Origin: NC2004 sp050874905
GTDB lineage: Bacteria; Bacillota; Clostridia; Lachnospirales; Lachnospiraceae
DNA: 55,739 bases
Assembly (NCBI GenBank): GCA_050874905.1
Contig: JBNMLP010000019.1
Span: forward strand, 1 to 55,739
Direction: 5' to 3'
This document shows, piece after piece, positions 6,425 to 15,556 of the stretch. Position numbers and translations under genes: made by a program. Within the stretch, counting starts at the first letter, position 1; each line of letters opens with the position of its first letter. Below the pieces are notes generated by a model. It was not told where the DNA came from. It did not search any database and worked only from the letters and a program-made list of their open reading frames with translations.

Positions 6425-8011
6425 ATGACAGAACGAGATTTTATTACCTATTGGAAAAATACGGATTTTTCAGAATACAATGAAATGGATGTAAGGGAAG
6501 AGTTCATCTCTCAGTTGCTCCATCTTCTTGGATATAGTAAGAACACGGTCAACAATATCATCCGTGAAAAAACGCTACAACTTACACAGCCTTTTCAAAG
6601 AGTGGGGCGTAAAAGAATTCAGATTGATTATGCACCTACGATTCGTTTGAAATCATTCTGGATATTGGAAGCTAAGCCGGGAAATGTGAAAGAAATGGAT
6701 GAGGGAGATCTTTTACAGGCATATTTGTATGCATCGCATCCGGAGATACAAGCGGAATATATTGTATTATGTAACGGGTGGAAACTGATGGTCTATGACG
6801 TACACCAGGTAATGGATTGGGACATTCCGTTTTTTGAGATCAGTAATGAAGATTGTGACAGTAAATTTCAGGAATTAAAGCAGATCCTCTCTGCAAAAAC
6901 AATGTTAGAGTATCGAAGAAATCAGCTGTTACAGCAGATTCATAATACTTTTGAGGTTGAATTGGATCTTGATCAATGGAAACGTTTTGTACGAAATTTT
7001 GAAAAAATGAAACGTCCTATAGAAGCGAGAATTGAAGAAAATGTATGGGAACTGCAAAGAAAGGAATATGAAAAAAGAGAGAAAAAAAGAAAGGAAGAAT
7101 TGCAACAAGCAGATCCCAAAAGACTGATAGGCTGGATGGAGAGTGCCGGACATAGAAATGCGCAATGGAATAAAGAGTATTGCCGCAGAATAGATAGTGC
7201 TGACACAAAGCAAAGAGCATCTTTGATAAAACTTCTTATGCAGCATTACTGGGGGCGTTGCCATGCGGAATTTAAGTGTGAGTGTCTGGCTGTTTTGTTA
7301 CATGTTGTAGAAGAAAATATTGAAGTTGCTCCTGAAGTATATGGTAGGAAAACAACTGATATGCTATGTGAAGTGATTCAGGGAAATTTTACCTACCATA
7401 GCGAAAACCCGTTTCAAAATGCTTTGGATTATTTGGACAAGCTGTGCCACAAATTTGCATATATTGTGATCAGAAGTTCTTCTATGGGAAGTATTTCCAA
7501 AATAATACAAGATGCAAAAATAAACATGGCAATCGAGGAATTTCTAGTGGAACGTCCAACCGTAGCAGGGAAAATGGTGCCATTGATCAATATTTTTATC
7601 GATTATTTATGGTTTTATCTTTCACGAGAAAACACTGTACAAGATATTTGGAGAAATAGTTATGTATTACAATGGGGCCTTCAAAAGCTGGAGATATTAG
7701 ATCTGCCACAATATCCGGATCATGATGATGATTTTTTGTGGTATGAGTTATATGGGGATCATCATGATTACCTGTTTCAGGTTAGTCATTCATTGCTCAG
7801 TAAGAAAATGGATGTGGTGGAAGGATTAGAGCTTACCGAGGAGATAAAACACATTCTTTCTCTTGAGGAGAAAGAGGCGTTGAAGTTTATCCCTAAAATG
7901 CCATGTAGGAAACAGGAACCAACAAAACAGGAGCAGGATAGAGTAGTGGAAAAGATCATCGCAGCTTTATTTCAAGCAATAGATTTGTGGCGTGAACTGG
8001 AGCAAAAATAA
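6425..8011 (+). CDS. Protein with type I restriction-like (HSDR_N) nuclease domain
   Basis: A 528-residue protein. Residues ~1-165 look like the N-terminal domain of type I restriction R subunits: VREEFISQLLHLLGY, then D68 in QIDYAP and E82-A-K84 in ILEAKPGN, which form a PD-(D/E)XK nuclease core, then QAYLYASHPEI and a VLCNGWKLMVYD strand. The rest (about 165-528) has a Lys/Glu coiled stretch (~210-230) and no helicase motifs, so this is not a full HsdR. I do not recognise the C-terminal part. The context (unknown gene upstream, Rpn gene nearby, AT-rich, between polysaccharide genes) fits an accessory or defence-type nuclease; this is inference. Confidence 0.75.
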   Translation: MTERDFITYWKNTDFSEYNEMDVREEFISQLLHLLGYSKNTVNNIIREKTLQLTQPFQRVGRKRIQIDYAPTIRLKSFWILEAKPGNVKEMDEGDLLQAYLYASHPEIQAEYIVLCNGWKLMVYDVHQVMDWDIPFFEISNEDCDSKFQELKQILSAKTMLEYRRNQLLQQIHNTFEVELDLDQWKRFVRNFEKMKRPIEARIEENVWELQRKEYEKREKKRKEELQQADPKRLIGWMESAGHRNAQWNKEYCRRIDSADTKQRASLIKLLMQHYWGRCHAEFKCECLAVLLHVVEENIEVAPEVYGRKTTDMLCEVIQGNFTYHSENPFQNALDYLDKLCHKFAYIVIRSSSMGSISKIIQDAKINMAIEEFLVERPTVAGKMVPLINIFIDYLWFYLSRENTVQDIWRNSYVLQWGLQKLEILDLPQYPDHDDDFLWYELYGDHHDYLFQVSHSLLSKKMDVVEGLELTEEIKHILSLEEKEALKFIPKMPCRKQEPTKQEQDRVVEKIIAALFQAIDLWRELEQK

Positions 8012-8079
8012 TAGTGAAAATTTTGCCTGAAATATTGTAAGATTGGGACATGGCATCCCCCTGAAAGCGAGGTGTATTC

Positions 8080-9189
8080 ATGTATGATTATTTGATTGTC
8101 GGTGCTGGTTTGTTTGGCTCTGTATTTGCATGCGAAGCCAAAAAGAAAGGAAAAAAGGTTCTGGTGATCGAAGCCAGACCGCATGTGGGAGGAAATCTTT
8201 ACACAGAGGAGATAGAAGGAATTCAGGTTCATAAATATGGTGCGCATATTTTTCATACGAACGATCCGGAAGTCTGGGCTTACATTTCAAATTATGCGCA
8301 GTTTTATCACTTCATCAATACTCCGGTTGCTGATTACAAGGGGGAGCGGTATCCCCTTCCATTTAACATGTATACCTTTCAGAAAATGTGGGGGATCACT
8401 ACACCGGAGGAAGCAAAAGCGATCATCGAGGAACAACGAAAGGAATGCACGGGGGCTCCGAAAAATTTAGAGGAACAGGCAATTTCTCTTGTGGGACGTG
8501 ATATTTATGAGAAGCTGATAAAAGGCTACACGAAGAAGCAGTGGGGGAGAGATTGCAAGGAGCTTCCTGCCTGGCTGATCAAAAGAGTACCGGTTCGGTT
8601 TACCTATGATAATAACTATTATGATGCGTTATATCAGGGAATTCCGGTCGGTGGATATACAAAAATGATAAAAAGGATGCTTGACGGGGTAGAGGTGCGG
8701 TTGGAAACGGATTTCTTAAAGGAGAGGGAGAGATGGAGTAAGGCAGCAGACAAGATCATATATACGGGGATGATGGATGCTTTTTTCAAGTATCGCTATG
8801 GGGCTCTTGCATACCGTTCTCTCCATTGGGAGGAAGAAGTGTTAGATGTGGCTGATTTTCAAGGAAATGCTGTGGTAAATTATACGGATCAGGAGACCGC
8901 ATGGACGCGGATTGTGGAACACAAATGGTTTACCTTTGGAAAAGATGAAACGGGCAGAGAACTGCCAAAGACGGTGATCAGCCGGGAATACAGCAAGGAA
9001 TGGAAACCAGCTGCAGAACCGTATTACCCGGTCAATGACGAAAAGAATACATTGTTATATTTGAAATATAAAGAACTGGCAAAACAGTTGAAAAATGTTG
9101 TGTTTGCAGGCAGGCTGGCGGAATACCGCTACTATGATATGGATCAGACAGTGGCAGACGCACTGCGGTTAGCAAAAGAAATGTTATAA
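8080..9189 (+). CDS. glf: UDP-galactopyranose mutase
   Basis: A 369-residue flavoenzyme converting UDP-galactopyranose to UDP-galactofuranose for surface polysaccharides. The N-terminal FAD-binding GAGLFG follows a hydrophobic strand (residues ~4-13). Typical mutase features follow: EARPHVGGN, HKYGAHIFHT, YTKKQWG and the C-terminal RLAEYRYYDMDQTVADAL. The length is normal for the family. The start is supported by GCGAGGTG ahead of the ATG. It opens the polysaccharide cluster and implies galactofuranose in the polymer. An intrinsic terminator (9304-9332) follows. Confidence 0.95.
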   Translation: MYDYLIVGAGLFGSVFACEAKKKGKKVLVIEARPHVGGNLYTEEIEGIQVHKYGAHIFHTNDPEVWAYISNYAQFYHFINTPVADYKGERYPLPFNMYTFQKMWGITTPEEAKAIIEEQRKECTGAPKNLEEQAISLVGRDIYEKLIKGYTKKQWGRDCKELPAWLIKRVPVRFTYDNNYYDALYQGIPVGGYTKMIKRMLDGVEVRLETDFLKERERWSKAADKIIYTGMMDAFFKYRYGALAYRSLHWEEEVLDVADFQGNAVVNYTDQETAWTRIVEHKWFTFGKDETGRELPKTVISREYSKEWKPAAEPYYPVNDEKNTLLYLKYKELAKQLKNVVFAGRLAEYRYYDMDQTVADALRLAKEML

Positions 9190-9303
9190 AAATGATTTGC
9201 TTTTAAAGGTGTCGTGTTTTGTCGACGAAAAATACTTGAAAAATATAAAAAATAGTGCCATAATAAGAATGGCTATTGAGGGAGGGATTATATAGTTCTT
9301 TGG

Positions 9304-9332
9304 AAGGATAGGTGTTCTGCCTGTCCTTTTTT
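9304..9332 (+). terminator. Intrinsic terminator after glf
   Basis: AAGGATAGG (9304-9312) pairs with CCTGTCCTT (9320-9328) through one G-T wobble, followed by a run of T. It separates glf from the next transcription unit. Confidence 0.75.
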
Positions 9333-9364
9333 CGTGGTGTTTCTTATCTTGATTTGTTGAATGA

Positions 9365-9393
9365 TTTACCTTTAAGTGGGGATGTGTTATAAT
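9365..9393 (+). promoter_or_regulatory. Promoter of the polysaccharide operon (pssD onward)
   Basis: The -35 box TTTACC (9365-9370), a 17-base spacer and an extended -10 TGT-TATAAT (hexamer 9388-9393) form a good SigA promoter. The ATG at 9392 lies inside the -10 box, so it cannot be the translation start from this promoter. Confidence 0.7.
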
Positions 9394-9421
9394 GAGCCAC
9401 AGAGAAAAGGATAGAAAAGCA

Positions 9422-9883
9422 ATGGAAAAACAATTAAAATTATGTCTTGTAGGTTCGTCCGGCGGGCATCTGGCACATTTATATATGTTAAAACCGTTCT
9501 GGGAGCAATACGATCGTTTTTTTGTGACGTTTGACAAGGAGGATGCCAAAAGCATGCTCAAAGAGGAGCGTTGGTTCCCTTGTTATTATCCCACAAACCG
9601 CAATTTAAAAAATCTGATCCGAAATACCTTTGTGGCATTTCGTATTCTGAAAAAGGAACGGCCGGATGTGATCATTTCCTCCGGGGCAGCAGTGGCAGTG
9701 CCGTTTTTTTATCTGGGAAAGCTGTTTCACGCAAAGCTGATTTATATTGAGGTATTTGACCGGATCGACCGCCCGACACTTACCGGGCGGCTGGTGTATC
9801 CGATCACAGACCGTTTTGTGGTACAGTGGGATGAGATGAAACAGGTTTATAAAAAGGCTGTAAACCTTGGCAGCATTTTTTAA
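9422..9883 (+). CDS. pssD: PssD/Alg14-like glycosyltransferase subunit
   Basis: This resembles the PssD/Cps14F/Alg14 subunit, which binds the membrane and the partner that carries the catalytic half. The family signature LVGSSGGHL lies near the N-terminus, followed by VIISSGAAVAVPF and IEVFDRIDRPTLTGR. I place the start at ATG 9422 because an upstream in-frame ATG (9392) overlaps the -10 box and homologues begin just before LCLVGSSGG. The protein is then 153 residues, normal for the family. It works with the PssE-like product of the next gene, 50 bases downstream, to add the second sugar of the repeat unit, often galactose in related loci. Confidence 0.88.
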   Translation: MEKQLKLCLVGSSGGHLAHLYMLKPFWEQYDRFFVTFDKEDAKSMLKEERWFPCYYPTNRNLKNLIRNTFVAFRILKKERPDVIISSGAAVAVPFFYLGKLFHAKLIYIEVFDRIDRPTLTGRLVYPITDRFVVQWDEMKQVYKKAVNLGSIF

Positions 9884-9933
9884 ATCTTATAAAAATGACG
9901 CAGGACACCGTTTCACATAAGCAGGAGAAAGTC

Positions 9934-10440
9934 ATGATTTTTGTAACAGTGGGTACACACGAACAGCCTTTTGATCGTTTGATCCGGGAGGTGGATCGTT
10001 TGTGCATGGAGAATACGATAACAGAGGATGTGGTGATGCAGACCGGGTATAGTACCTGTCAGCCGCATGCCGCATGCTGTAAGAGTGAGGCATTTTTTGC
10101 TTATGACAAAATGCAGGAACTGATGCGTCAGGCAGATATTGTGATCACGCATGGTGGTCCGGCGAGTTTTATTGCTCCGCTTCAGATGGGAAAGGTACCG
10201 ATCGTTGTTCCACGGCAGAGCCGGTATCAGGAGCATGTCAATGATCATCAGCTTTTGTTTTGTCGGGAGGTAGACAAGCGGCAGAAGACGATTCTTCTGG
10301 TGGAGGATATCGGGCAACTGGGTGATACGATTTTACGATATGACGAGCTGGTACATGCGTGTAAGGTTGCTGAGCAGGGCAATAATGCTGCTTTTTGCAG
10401 CCGGATCAACGATATGGTGCAGGAGCTTTGTAAGGGTTAG
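9934..10440 (+). CDS. pssE: PssE/Alg13-like glycosyltransferase subunit
   Basis: The catalytic partner of the PssD-like protein. It starts MIFVTVGTHEQPFDRLI, the usual beginning of PssE/Alg13, and carries THGGPASFI and VPIVVPR, which form the nucleotide-sugar site. The best start is ATG 9934, with AGGAGA 5-6 bases ahead; an upstream ATG at 9895 adds 13 residues that do not fit the family. At 168 residues it matches the usual size. A short gap from pssD indicates cotranscription. Confidence 0.9.
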   Translation: MIFVTVGTHEQPFDRLIREVDRLCMENTITEDVVMQTGYSTCQPHAACCKSEAFFAYDKMQELMRQADIVITHGGPASFIAPLQMGKVPIVVPRQSRYQEHVNDHQLLFCREVDKRQKTILLVEDIGQLGDTILRYDELVHACKVAEQGNNAAFCSRINDMVQELCKG

Positions 10441-10444
10441 AGAT

Positions 10445-11344
10445 ATGGAAAAAGTGATAGTGCTGCTGGGCGTCTATAATGGGGCAAAATATTTGCAGCA
10501 GCAGTTGGATAGTTTATACAGGCAGCAGGGGGTCGAAGTTTCGATCCTTGCAAGGGACGATGGTTCTACGGATGAGAGCCGTACTATTTTAGAGCAAAAT
10601 GCAAAGGCACATACACTTACATGGTTTTCCACGGTACACAGGGGTGTGGCAGATGGATTTTATGAGCTGATGGAGAAGGCGTGTGAGTGGGATGCCGATT
10701 ATTATGCTTTTTGCGATCAGGATGATGTATGGGATGAAGACAAGCTTATTACCGCCGTGTCGCAGTTAAAGCACTGTAAGCTGGATCGTCCGGCACTTTA
10801 TTATTGTGGACAGCGTCTGGTGGATCAGGAGCTTCATTTTTTAAGCGACCATTATCTGAATGATTCACGCAGTTTAAAAACAAGGTTTGTATTGTCCGAT
10901 TTTGCGGGGTGTACGGGCGTGTTTAACCGTGCCCTTTTGGATGAAGTCATAACATTTAAACCGGATTATATGCTGATGCATGATACATGGGTGCTTCGTG
11001 TCTGCCTGGGATTAGGAGGAGAAGTGATCGTAGATCCGGCTCCTCATATGAGTTACCGGCAGCATCCGGGCAATGCGATCGGATTAAACCGGGGCGTTTT
11101 ATCTACGATAAAGCAGGTGAAACAGTACGTGTTTTCGTATCAGGTGGAGCGTGTGACAAAAGAACTGATCAAAGGCTATGGAGACCGGATGGTTCCGGAA
11201 TACAAAGAGGCAGCGGACTGGATTTTACGCTATCGGACGGATCGGGTGGCAAGAAAAAAACTGCTTGATAAAACAGAGGTTGATTTTTGCAACCGCGGAC
11301 TGAATCTTACGTATTGGTGTAAGATTTTCTTAAAACGGCTTTGA
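10445..11344 (+). CDS. GT2 glycosyltransferase, rhamnosyltransferase-like
   Basis: A GT-A fold family 2 glycosyltransferase of about 299 residues. Motifs are VLLGVYNGAKYLQQQLDS, ARDDGSTD and the metal-binding CDQDDVWD. The C-terminal part (MHDTWVLRV, MSYRQHPGNA) is typical of transferases annotated as rhamnosyltransferases. The start is ATG 10445, where AAGGG lies 8 bases upstream and overlaps the end of pssE. Donor and acceptor cannot be read from the sequence. Confidence 0.88.
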   Translation: MEKVIVLLGVYNGAKYLQQQLDSLYRQQGVEVSILARDDGSTDESRTILEQNAKAHTLTWFSTVHRGVADGFYELMEKACEWDADYYAFCDQDDVWDEDKLITAVSQLKHCKLDRPALYYCGQRLVDQELHFLSDHYLNDSRSLKTRFVLSDFAGCTGVFNRALLDEVITFKPDYMLMHDTWVLRVCLGLGGEVIVDPAPHMSYRQHPGNAIGLNRGVLSTIKQVKQYVFSYQVERVTKELIKGYGDRMVPEYKEAADWILRYRTDRVARKKLLDKTEVDFCNRGLNLTYWCKIFLKRL

Positions 11345-11361
11345 GAGAAGGAGTAGCGAGT

Positions 11362-12195
11362 TTGAAAGTATTAGTGACAGGTGCAAATGGATATTTGGGA
11401 CAGGGAATTGTAAAAACTCTTTTGGATCAGGGACATGTTGTCATTGCGGCAGATCGTTCTGATCAGTTCATAGATGAAAGAGCGATACATAAGGTGTGTG
11501 ATCTGTTTGCGGTAGAAGATCCTTACTCCTTTTTTGAAGAACCGGAGGTGTTACTTCATCTGGCGTGGAGAGATGGCTTTGTTCATTATTCAGATGCGCA
11601 TATTGATGATCTGGGGAAACATTTTCATTTCTTGGAGAAAATGTTTGCTTCTTCGATCGATCACATTGCAGTGATGGGTAGTGTGCATGAGATCGGTTTT
11701 TTTGAGGGAAGCGTAAAAGAGGATACTCCGTGCAGACCGGAGAGTTTTTATGGTATTGCAAAAAATGCACTGCGGGATATGGTGAAGATTCTTTCCAAGC
11801 AGCAGAACAAGCCGTATCAATGGCTGCGTGGCTATTATATTGTAGGACATGCAGAGGCAGGATGTTCTGTATTTTCTAAGCTATATCAGGCGGCGAAGCG
11901 TGGGGAAAAGACATTCCCATTTACGATGGGGTTGAATCAGTTTGATTTTCTGGATTATCCGGAATTTTGTGAGCAGGTGGCAGCAGCAGTTACACAGCAG
12001 GAGGTAAATGGTACGATCAATATCTGTTCCGGTCGCCCGGAGAAGCTTTCTGATCGTATGGAACGCTTTATCCGTGAAAATGAGCTGGATATTAAGCTCG
12101 AATATGGAACTTTTCCGGATCGCCCGTATGATTCCAAGGCAATATGGGGAGACGATGAGAAGATCAGAAGCATTATGGCAGGAAAAAAGGAGTAG
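11362..12195 (+). CDS. Extended SDR nucleotide-sugar epimerase/reductase (copy 2)
   Basis: A paralogue of the gene at 706-1551, about 277 residues. It keeps the Rossmann motif GANGYLG, the YGIAKNA catalytic Tyr/Lys pair, the GFVHYSD stretch and the C-terminal DRPYDSKA. The start is TTG 11362: AAGGAG lies 8 bases upstream and the protein then begins exactly like copy 1. It has balanced codon use like its neighbours, in contrast to the AT-rich copy 1. Being inside the operon, it probably makes an activated deoxysugar used by the adjacent transferases; the substrate is unknown. Confidence 0.87.
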   Translation: MKVLVTGANGYLGQGIVKTLLDQGHVVIAADRSDQFIDERAIHKVCDLFAVEDPYSFFEEPEVLLHLAWRDGFVHYSDAHIDDLGKHFHFLEKMFASSIDHIAVMGSVHEIGFFEGSVKEDTPCRPESFYGIAKNALRDMVKILSKQQNKPYQWLRGYYIVGHAEAGCSVFSKLYQAAKRGEKTFPFTMGLNQFDFLDYPEFCEQVAAAVTQQEVNGTINICSGRPEKLSDRMERFIRENELDIKLEYGTFPDRPYDSKAIWGDDEKIRSIMAGKKE

Positions 12196-12200
12196 CAAAG

Positions 12201-13289
12201 ATGGAAACAGAACAGATTTTGTTCAGTATTGTGGTTCCTGTTTATAATGTGGAGCAGTATTTAGAGGATTGCATCACTTCGATCACTGGTCAGATTGATG
12301 ATACATTAAAGAATTGCGTAGAGATTTTGCTGATCGATGATGGTTCCACGGACCAAAGTGGCAGATTGTGTGATCGCTTCAAAGAACGCTACCCTTTTTT
12401 GATCCGTGTTGTGCATAAGGAAAATGAAGGACTTTTGGCAACGAGAAGACGGGGGTATAAACTTGCGAAAGGCATGTACATTGTGAATTGTGATTCGGAT
12501 GATATGCTCGAAGCGGGAGCTCTTACAAAACTCAGACAATGTATCCGGCAGGAAAAGGAGCCGGATGTTATCCTTTATAATTATCAAGTGTATGACGGGG
12601 AGAAAAAGGCGGTAGAGTTTGAACATATTTTTTCAACGGAAGCATCGTGCCGGATCAAAAAGGAGGCAGTTTTGCGGGAATTTTTATATAGCCGCAGTAT
12701 CATCAGTCTTTGTTGTAAAGCATACAAGCGTGAGTGCCTTGACCAGAACAGGGATGTTTCTCTATATGGATGTTTGAGTACGGGGGAAGATACGCTGCAA
12801 AGTGTGGAGATTTTTGACCGGGCATCGTCCTTTGTTTATCTGGACGAAGCATTATATAATTACCGTGTTGGATCAGGTATGACCAATCGCTTTGATCCTC
12901 ATTTTTATTCTACATTTCGGAAAATTTTTGCGGACAGCATGAAAACGATCAAGCATTGGGAGTTCTCGGAAAAAGAGCAGGCTCTTTCGTGTAAGGTTTT
13001 GTCTACGGCAGGCCGCTCGATCACACAGTCCCGTTTTTTTGAATGGAGCAGTGCAAAGGAACATAAGGCTTATTTGAAGAAGATACAAAACGATTCTTTT
13101 TTTCAATCGTATCACCGCTATTTGTTTTCGGTAAGAATGCGTTTGCAGACGGACTATGTTGTGCTGGATTTCTTATTGGCACGTGGATGGTTGACAATGA
13201 TCGTATGGCTGCTTCGGATCAAGAACCGTACAGAACATAAGAAGGGAACTGACAGGAATAAAGAGAGGGACATATCAGATGGAAAGTAG
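12201..13289 (+). CDS. GT2 glycosyltransferase
   Basis: A 362-residue family 2 glycosyltransferase. SIVVPVYNVEQYLEDCI and LIDDGSTDQSG are at the N-terminus, with NCDSDDMLE as the metal-binding motif around residue 96. The C-terminal ~100 residues include a hydrophobic stretch (VVLDFLLARGWLTMIVWLL, ~318-336) that may associate with the membrane. It starts with AAGGAG before ATG 12201 and overlaps the next gene by 11 bases, showing translational coupling. Confidence 0.88.
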   Translation: METEQILFSIVVPVYNVEQYLEDCITSITGQIDDTLKNCVEILLIDDGSTDQSGRLCDRFKERYPFLIRVVHKENEGLLATRRRGYKLAKGMYIVNCDSDDMLEAGALTKLRQCIRQEKEPDVILYNYQVYDGEKKAVEFEHIFSTEASCRIKKEAVLREFLYSRSIISLCCKAYKRECLDQNRDVSLYGCLSTGEDTLQSVEIFDRASSFVYLDEALYNYRVGSGMTNRFDPHFYSTFRKIFADSMKTIKHWEFSEKEQALSCKVLSTAGRSITQSRFFEWSSAKEHKAYLKKIQNDSFFQSYHRYLFSVRMRLQTDYVVLDFLLARGWLTMIVWLLRIKNRTEHKKGTDRNKERDISDGK

Positions 13290-14022
13290 GGAGCATGTTT
13301 GCACGATCATAGTCATATACAATGATCCTACGATATTAGATGGATTTCTTACTTCATTAAAAACACAGGAAGGCGTGAAATATCAGCTTCTGCTGCTTGA
13401 TAACTGCCGGGATGTTTTTTCGGGAGCGAGACAGGCATATAATTCTGTATTGGATCAGGTAGAATTTCCTTATGTAATATGTTGTCATCCGGATATCCGT
13501 TTTTTAGAAAAGGATGCACTAAAACACATGATAGAAGCAGTGGAACAGATTCCTTCCTTTGGTGTAGTCGGTGTGGCAGGGTGTCCGGAGGGGAAAAAGT
13601 GGGAATTACTTTCCGGTATTTTGCATGGAACGGAAAGAAAGCAGGCCGGCATTCCGGTTTCAAAGGCAACTCTCGTACAGACTGTGGATGAGTGTTTCTT
13701 TGTAATGGAAAAGGAATTTTTGCAGGATGTCCGTTTTTCCTATCTTCCCGGCTGGCATCAATATGCAGTGGAGCAGTGCCTTAGAGCCAAAGAAGAAGGC
13801 AGGGACAATTATGTTATTCCGGCAAAGTTGTGGCATTTGTCTGATGGGGCTTCGCTTGGACCTTCTTATATGAAAATGCTGGAAGTGCTGATCGCGGCTT
13901 ATCCGGAATTCTCATACATGAATACGACAGTAAAACAGTGGAAGACGAAAGGGGTAGTATCATTTTGCTATCGGAAGTATTATCTGTGCAAGCAGTGGAT
14001 CAAACAGAAGATTTACCGTTGA
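13279..14022 (+). CDS. GT2-like glycosyltransferase
   Basis: A 247-residue protein with the family 2 start CTIIVIYNDPTILDGFL. Instead of the usual DXD it has CCHPDIRFL near residue 73, as seen in the Rha/GlcNAc-transferase-like subgroup with an HPD motif. A later GWHQYAVEQCLRA is typical of the acceptor half. It overlaps the previous gene by 11 bases, and the next gene begins inside its 3' end. The donor is unknown. Confidence 0.8.
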   Translation: MESREHVCTIIVIYNDPTILDGFLTSLKTQEGVKYQLLLLDNCRDVFSGARQAYNSVLDQVEFPYVICCHPDIRFLEKDALKHMIEAVEQIPSFGVVGVAGCPEGKKWELLSGILHGTERKQAGIPVSKATLVQTVDECFFVMEKEFLQDVRFSYLPGWHQYAVEQCLRAKEEGRDNYVIPAKLWHLSDGASLGPSYMKMLEVLIAAYPEFSYMNTTVKQWKTKGVVSFCYRKYYLCKQWIKQKIYR

Positions 14023-14936
14023 TTTCTGTGATCATGAGCACGTATAATGAGACAAAAGAAGAATTAGAGCAAAGCATTTCCTCTATTTTGGAACAGAGCT
14101 ATCCCAATCTGGAGTTTTTAATCTGTCAGGATGATCCGGAACAGACCGTGCTTTCACAGGTACTTGCTGCATGTCATGACAGCAGGGTACGGCTTCTTAA
14201 AAATGAGCAGAACAGGGGACTGGTTGCCAGCTTAAACCGTTTGTTACAGGAGGCGAAGGGCAGTCTGATCGCACGTATGGATGCGGATGATGTAGCAGAG
14301 CGTGACCGTCTGGAAAAACAGTACCGTTATTTGAAACAGAATCGGCTTGACATGACAGGCTGTGCGATTGCAACAGGCAGAAAGCCGGGAGAAGAGGCAG
14401 TGATCCTGACATTTCCGGAAACGGAAAAACAGATTAGAAGTTGTGTGCGGTATGGCAATTGCATGGCACATCCGACCTGGCTGGTAAAAAAAGAAGTATA
14501 TGAAACGCTTTCCGGTTATCGGAATATGCCGTTTTGTGAGGATTATGACTTTTTGCTGCGAGTGCTTTCAGGTGGCAGCTTTGCTGTGGGGAACTGTCCG
14601 GAGGTAGGATTATTTTATCGTGTAAGAGAGCAGGGAATTTCCAAACACAACATGGTGACGCAGTATCTGTTCAGCCGTTTTCTTGCAAAGAACAGAAGAC
14701 AGATCACTGCGATTACAGAACAGACATTAAAAACATATGCAGCTTCTGTTTCATATCAAAAGGAACAGAGCAAGTATGAAGCATTTTTAGAAACAAAACA
14801 AAGGGTCAGAAAAGAAAAAAAGGTACGGAATATCATTCAATTACTGTTTCAGAAATATACCTATCTCTTTTTGGCAGAGCGGCTCAACCGTTATCATCAG
14901 AAATGGTGGCAGAGAAACAGGAGAGGACAGAAATGA
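13965..14936 (+). CDS. GT2 glycosyltransferase
   Basis: A family 2 glycosyltransferase with PLISVIMSTYNETKEELEQ, LICQDDPE and the metal motif ARMDADDVAERDRLE. A GTG at 13938 is in frame, but AAAGGGG at 13948-13954 fits TTG 13965 better (10-base spacing), giving 323 residues. The N-terminal part overlaps the previous gene by 58 bases in another frame. The C-terminus is basic and may contact the membrane. Confidence 0.83.
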   Translation: MLSEVLSVQAVDQTEDLPLISVIMSTYNETKEELEQSISSILEQSYPNLEFLICQDDPEQTVLSQVLAACHDSRVRLLKNEQNRGLVASLNRLLQEAKGSLIARMDADDVAERDRLEKQYRYLKQNRLDMTGCAIATGRKPGEEAVILTFPETEKQIRSCVRYGNCMAHPTWLVKKEVYETLSGYRNMPFCEDYDFLLRVLSGGSFAVGNCPEVGLFYRVREQGISKHNMVTQYLFSRFLAKNRRQITAITEQTLKTYAASVSYQKEQSKYEAFLETKQRVRKEKKVRNIIQLLFQKYTYLFLAERLNRYHQKWWQRNRRGQK

Positions 14937-15556
14937 CATTATTACGAAATATATGGCATGAGATCAAATGGGTCTGGATCTTAAAAATGGAACTGGGGAT
15001 GCGAAAAAAGAAATCCTTTTTTGCATTTGGAAAAGAGTCTGTAATGCAGTGTCCGCTCAAACAGCTTTCCGGAGTAGAAAAAATTGCGATCGGAGATCAT
15101 ACTACTGTGCTAAAAAACAGCCGTATGGCTGTGTATCAGCCGGAAAAAAGCCGTGACGCTGCAATACAGATTGGAAATGGCTGTTACATTGGCTATGATT
15201 TCACGGTGCTTACAACAGGACGCACAACGGTGACGATCGGAGATCATGTACTGATCGCTTCGGATGTGGTGATCACCGGTGAAAACCATGGCATTGATCC
15301 GGAATCTGAGATCCCTTATATGGATCAGGAGCTTTCTGAAAATGCAGTTGTGATCGGTGATGGATGCTGGATCGGAGAAAAAGTGATCATTCTGCCTGGT
15401 GTGACGATCGGAGAAAAGGCGATCATAGGTGCAGGGAGTGTTGTGACAAAATCCGTTCCGCCGCTTAGCATTGCAGTGGGAAATCCGGCACGGGTGATCA
15501 AACGTTATAATCAAGAAATACATCAGTGGGAGCAGGTCAAGGATGGAGCAGAATAA
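14933..15556 (+). CDS. Left-handed beta-helix acyltransferase (WbbJ/Maa-like)
   Basis: An acyltransferase of the hexapeptide-repeat family, about 207 residues, which usually O-acetylates sugars from acetyl-CoA. Hexapeptide-type strands (VIGDGCWIGEKVIILPGV, VTIGEKAIIGAGSVV) end in the family signature VGNPARVIK, and the catalytic His is in GENHGI. The start is ATG 14933, preceded by GGAGAGGA and overlapping the previous stop as ATGA. It probably decorates the surface polysaccharide. Confidence 0.88.
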   Translation: MTLLRNIWHEIKWVWILKMELGMRKKKSFFAFGKESVMQCPLKQLSGVEKIAIGDHTTVLKNSRMAVYQPEKSRDAAIQIGNGCYIGYDFTVLTTGRTTVTIGDHVLIASDVVITGENHGIDPESEIPYMDQELSENAVVIGDGCWIGEKVIILPGVTIGEKAIIGAGSVVTKSVPPLSIAVGNPARVIKRYNQEIHQWEQVKDGAE

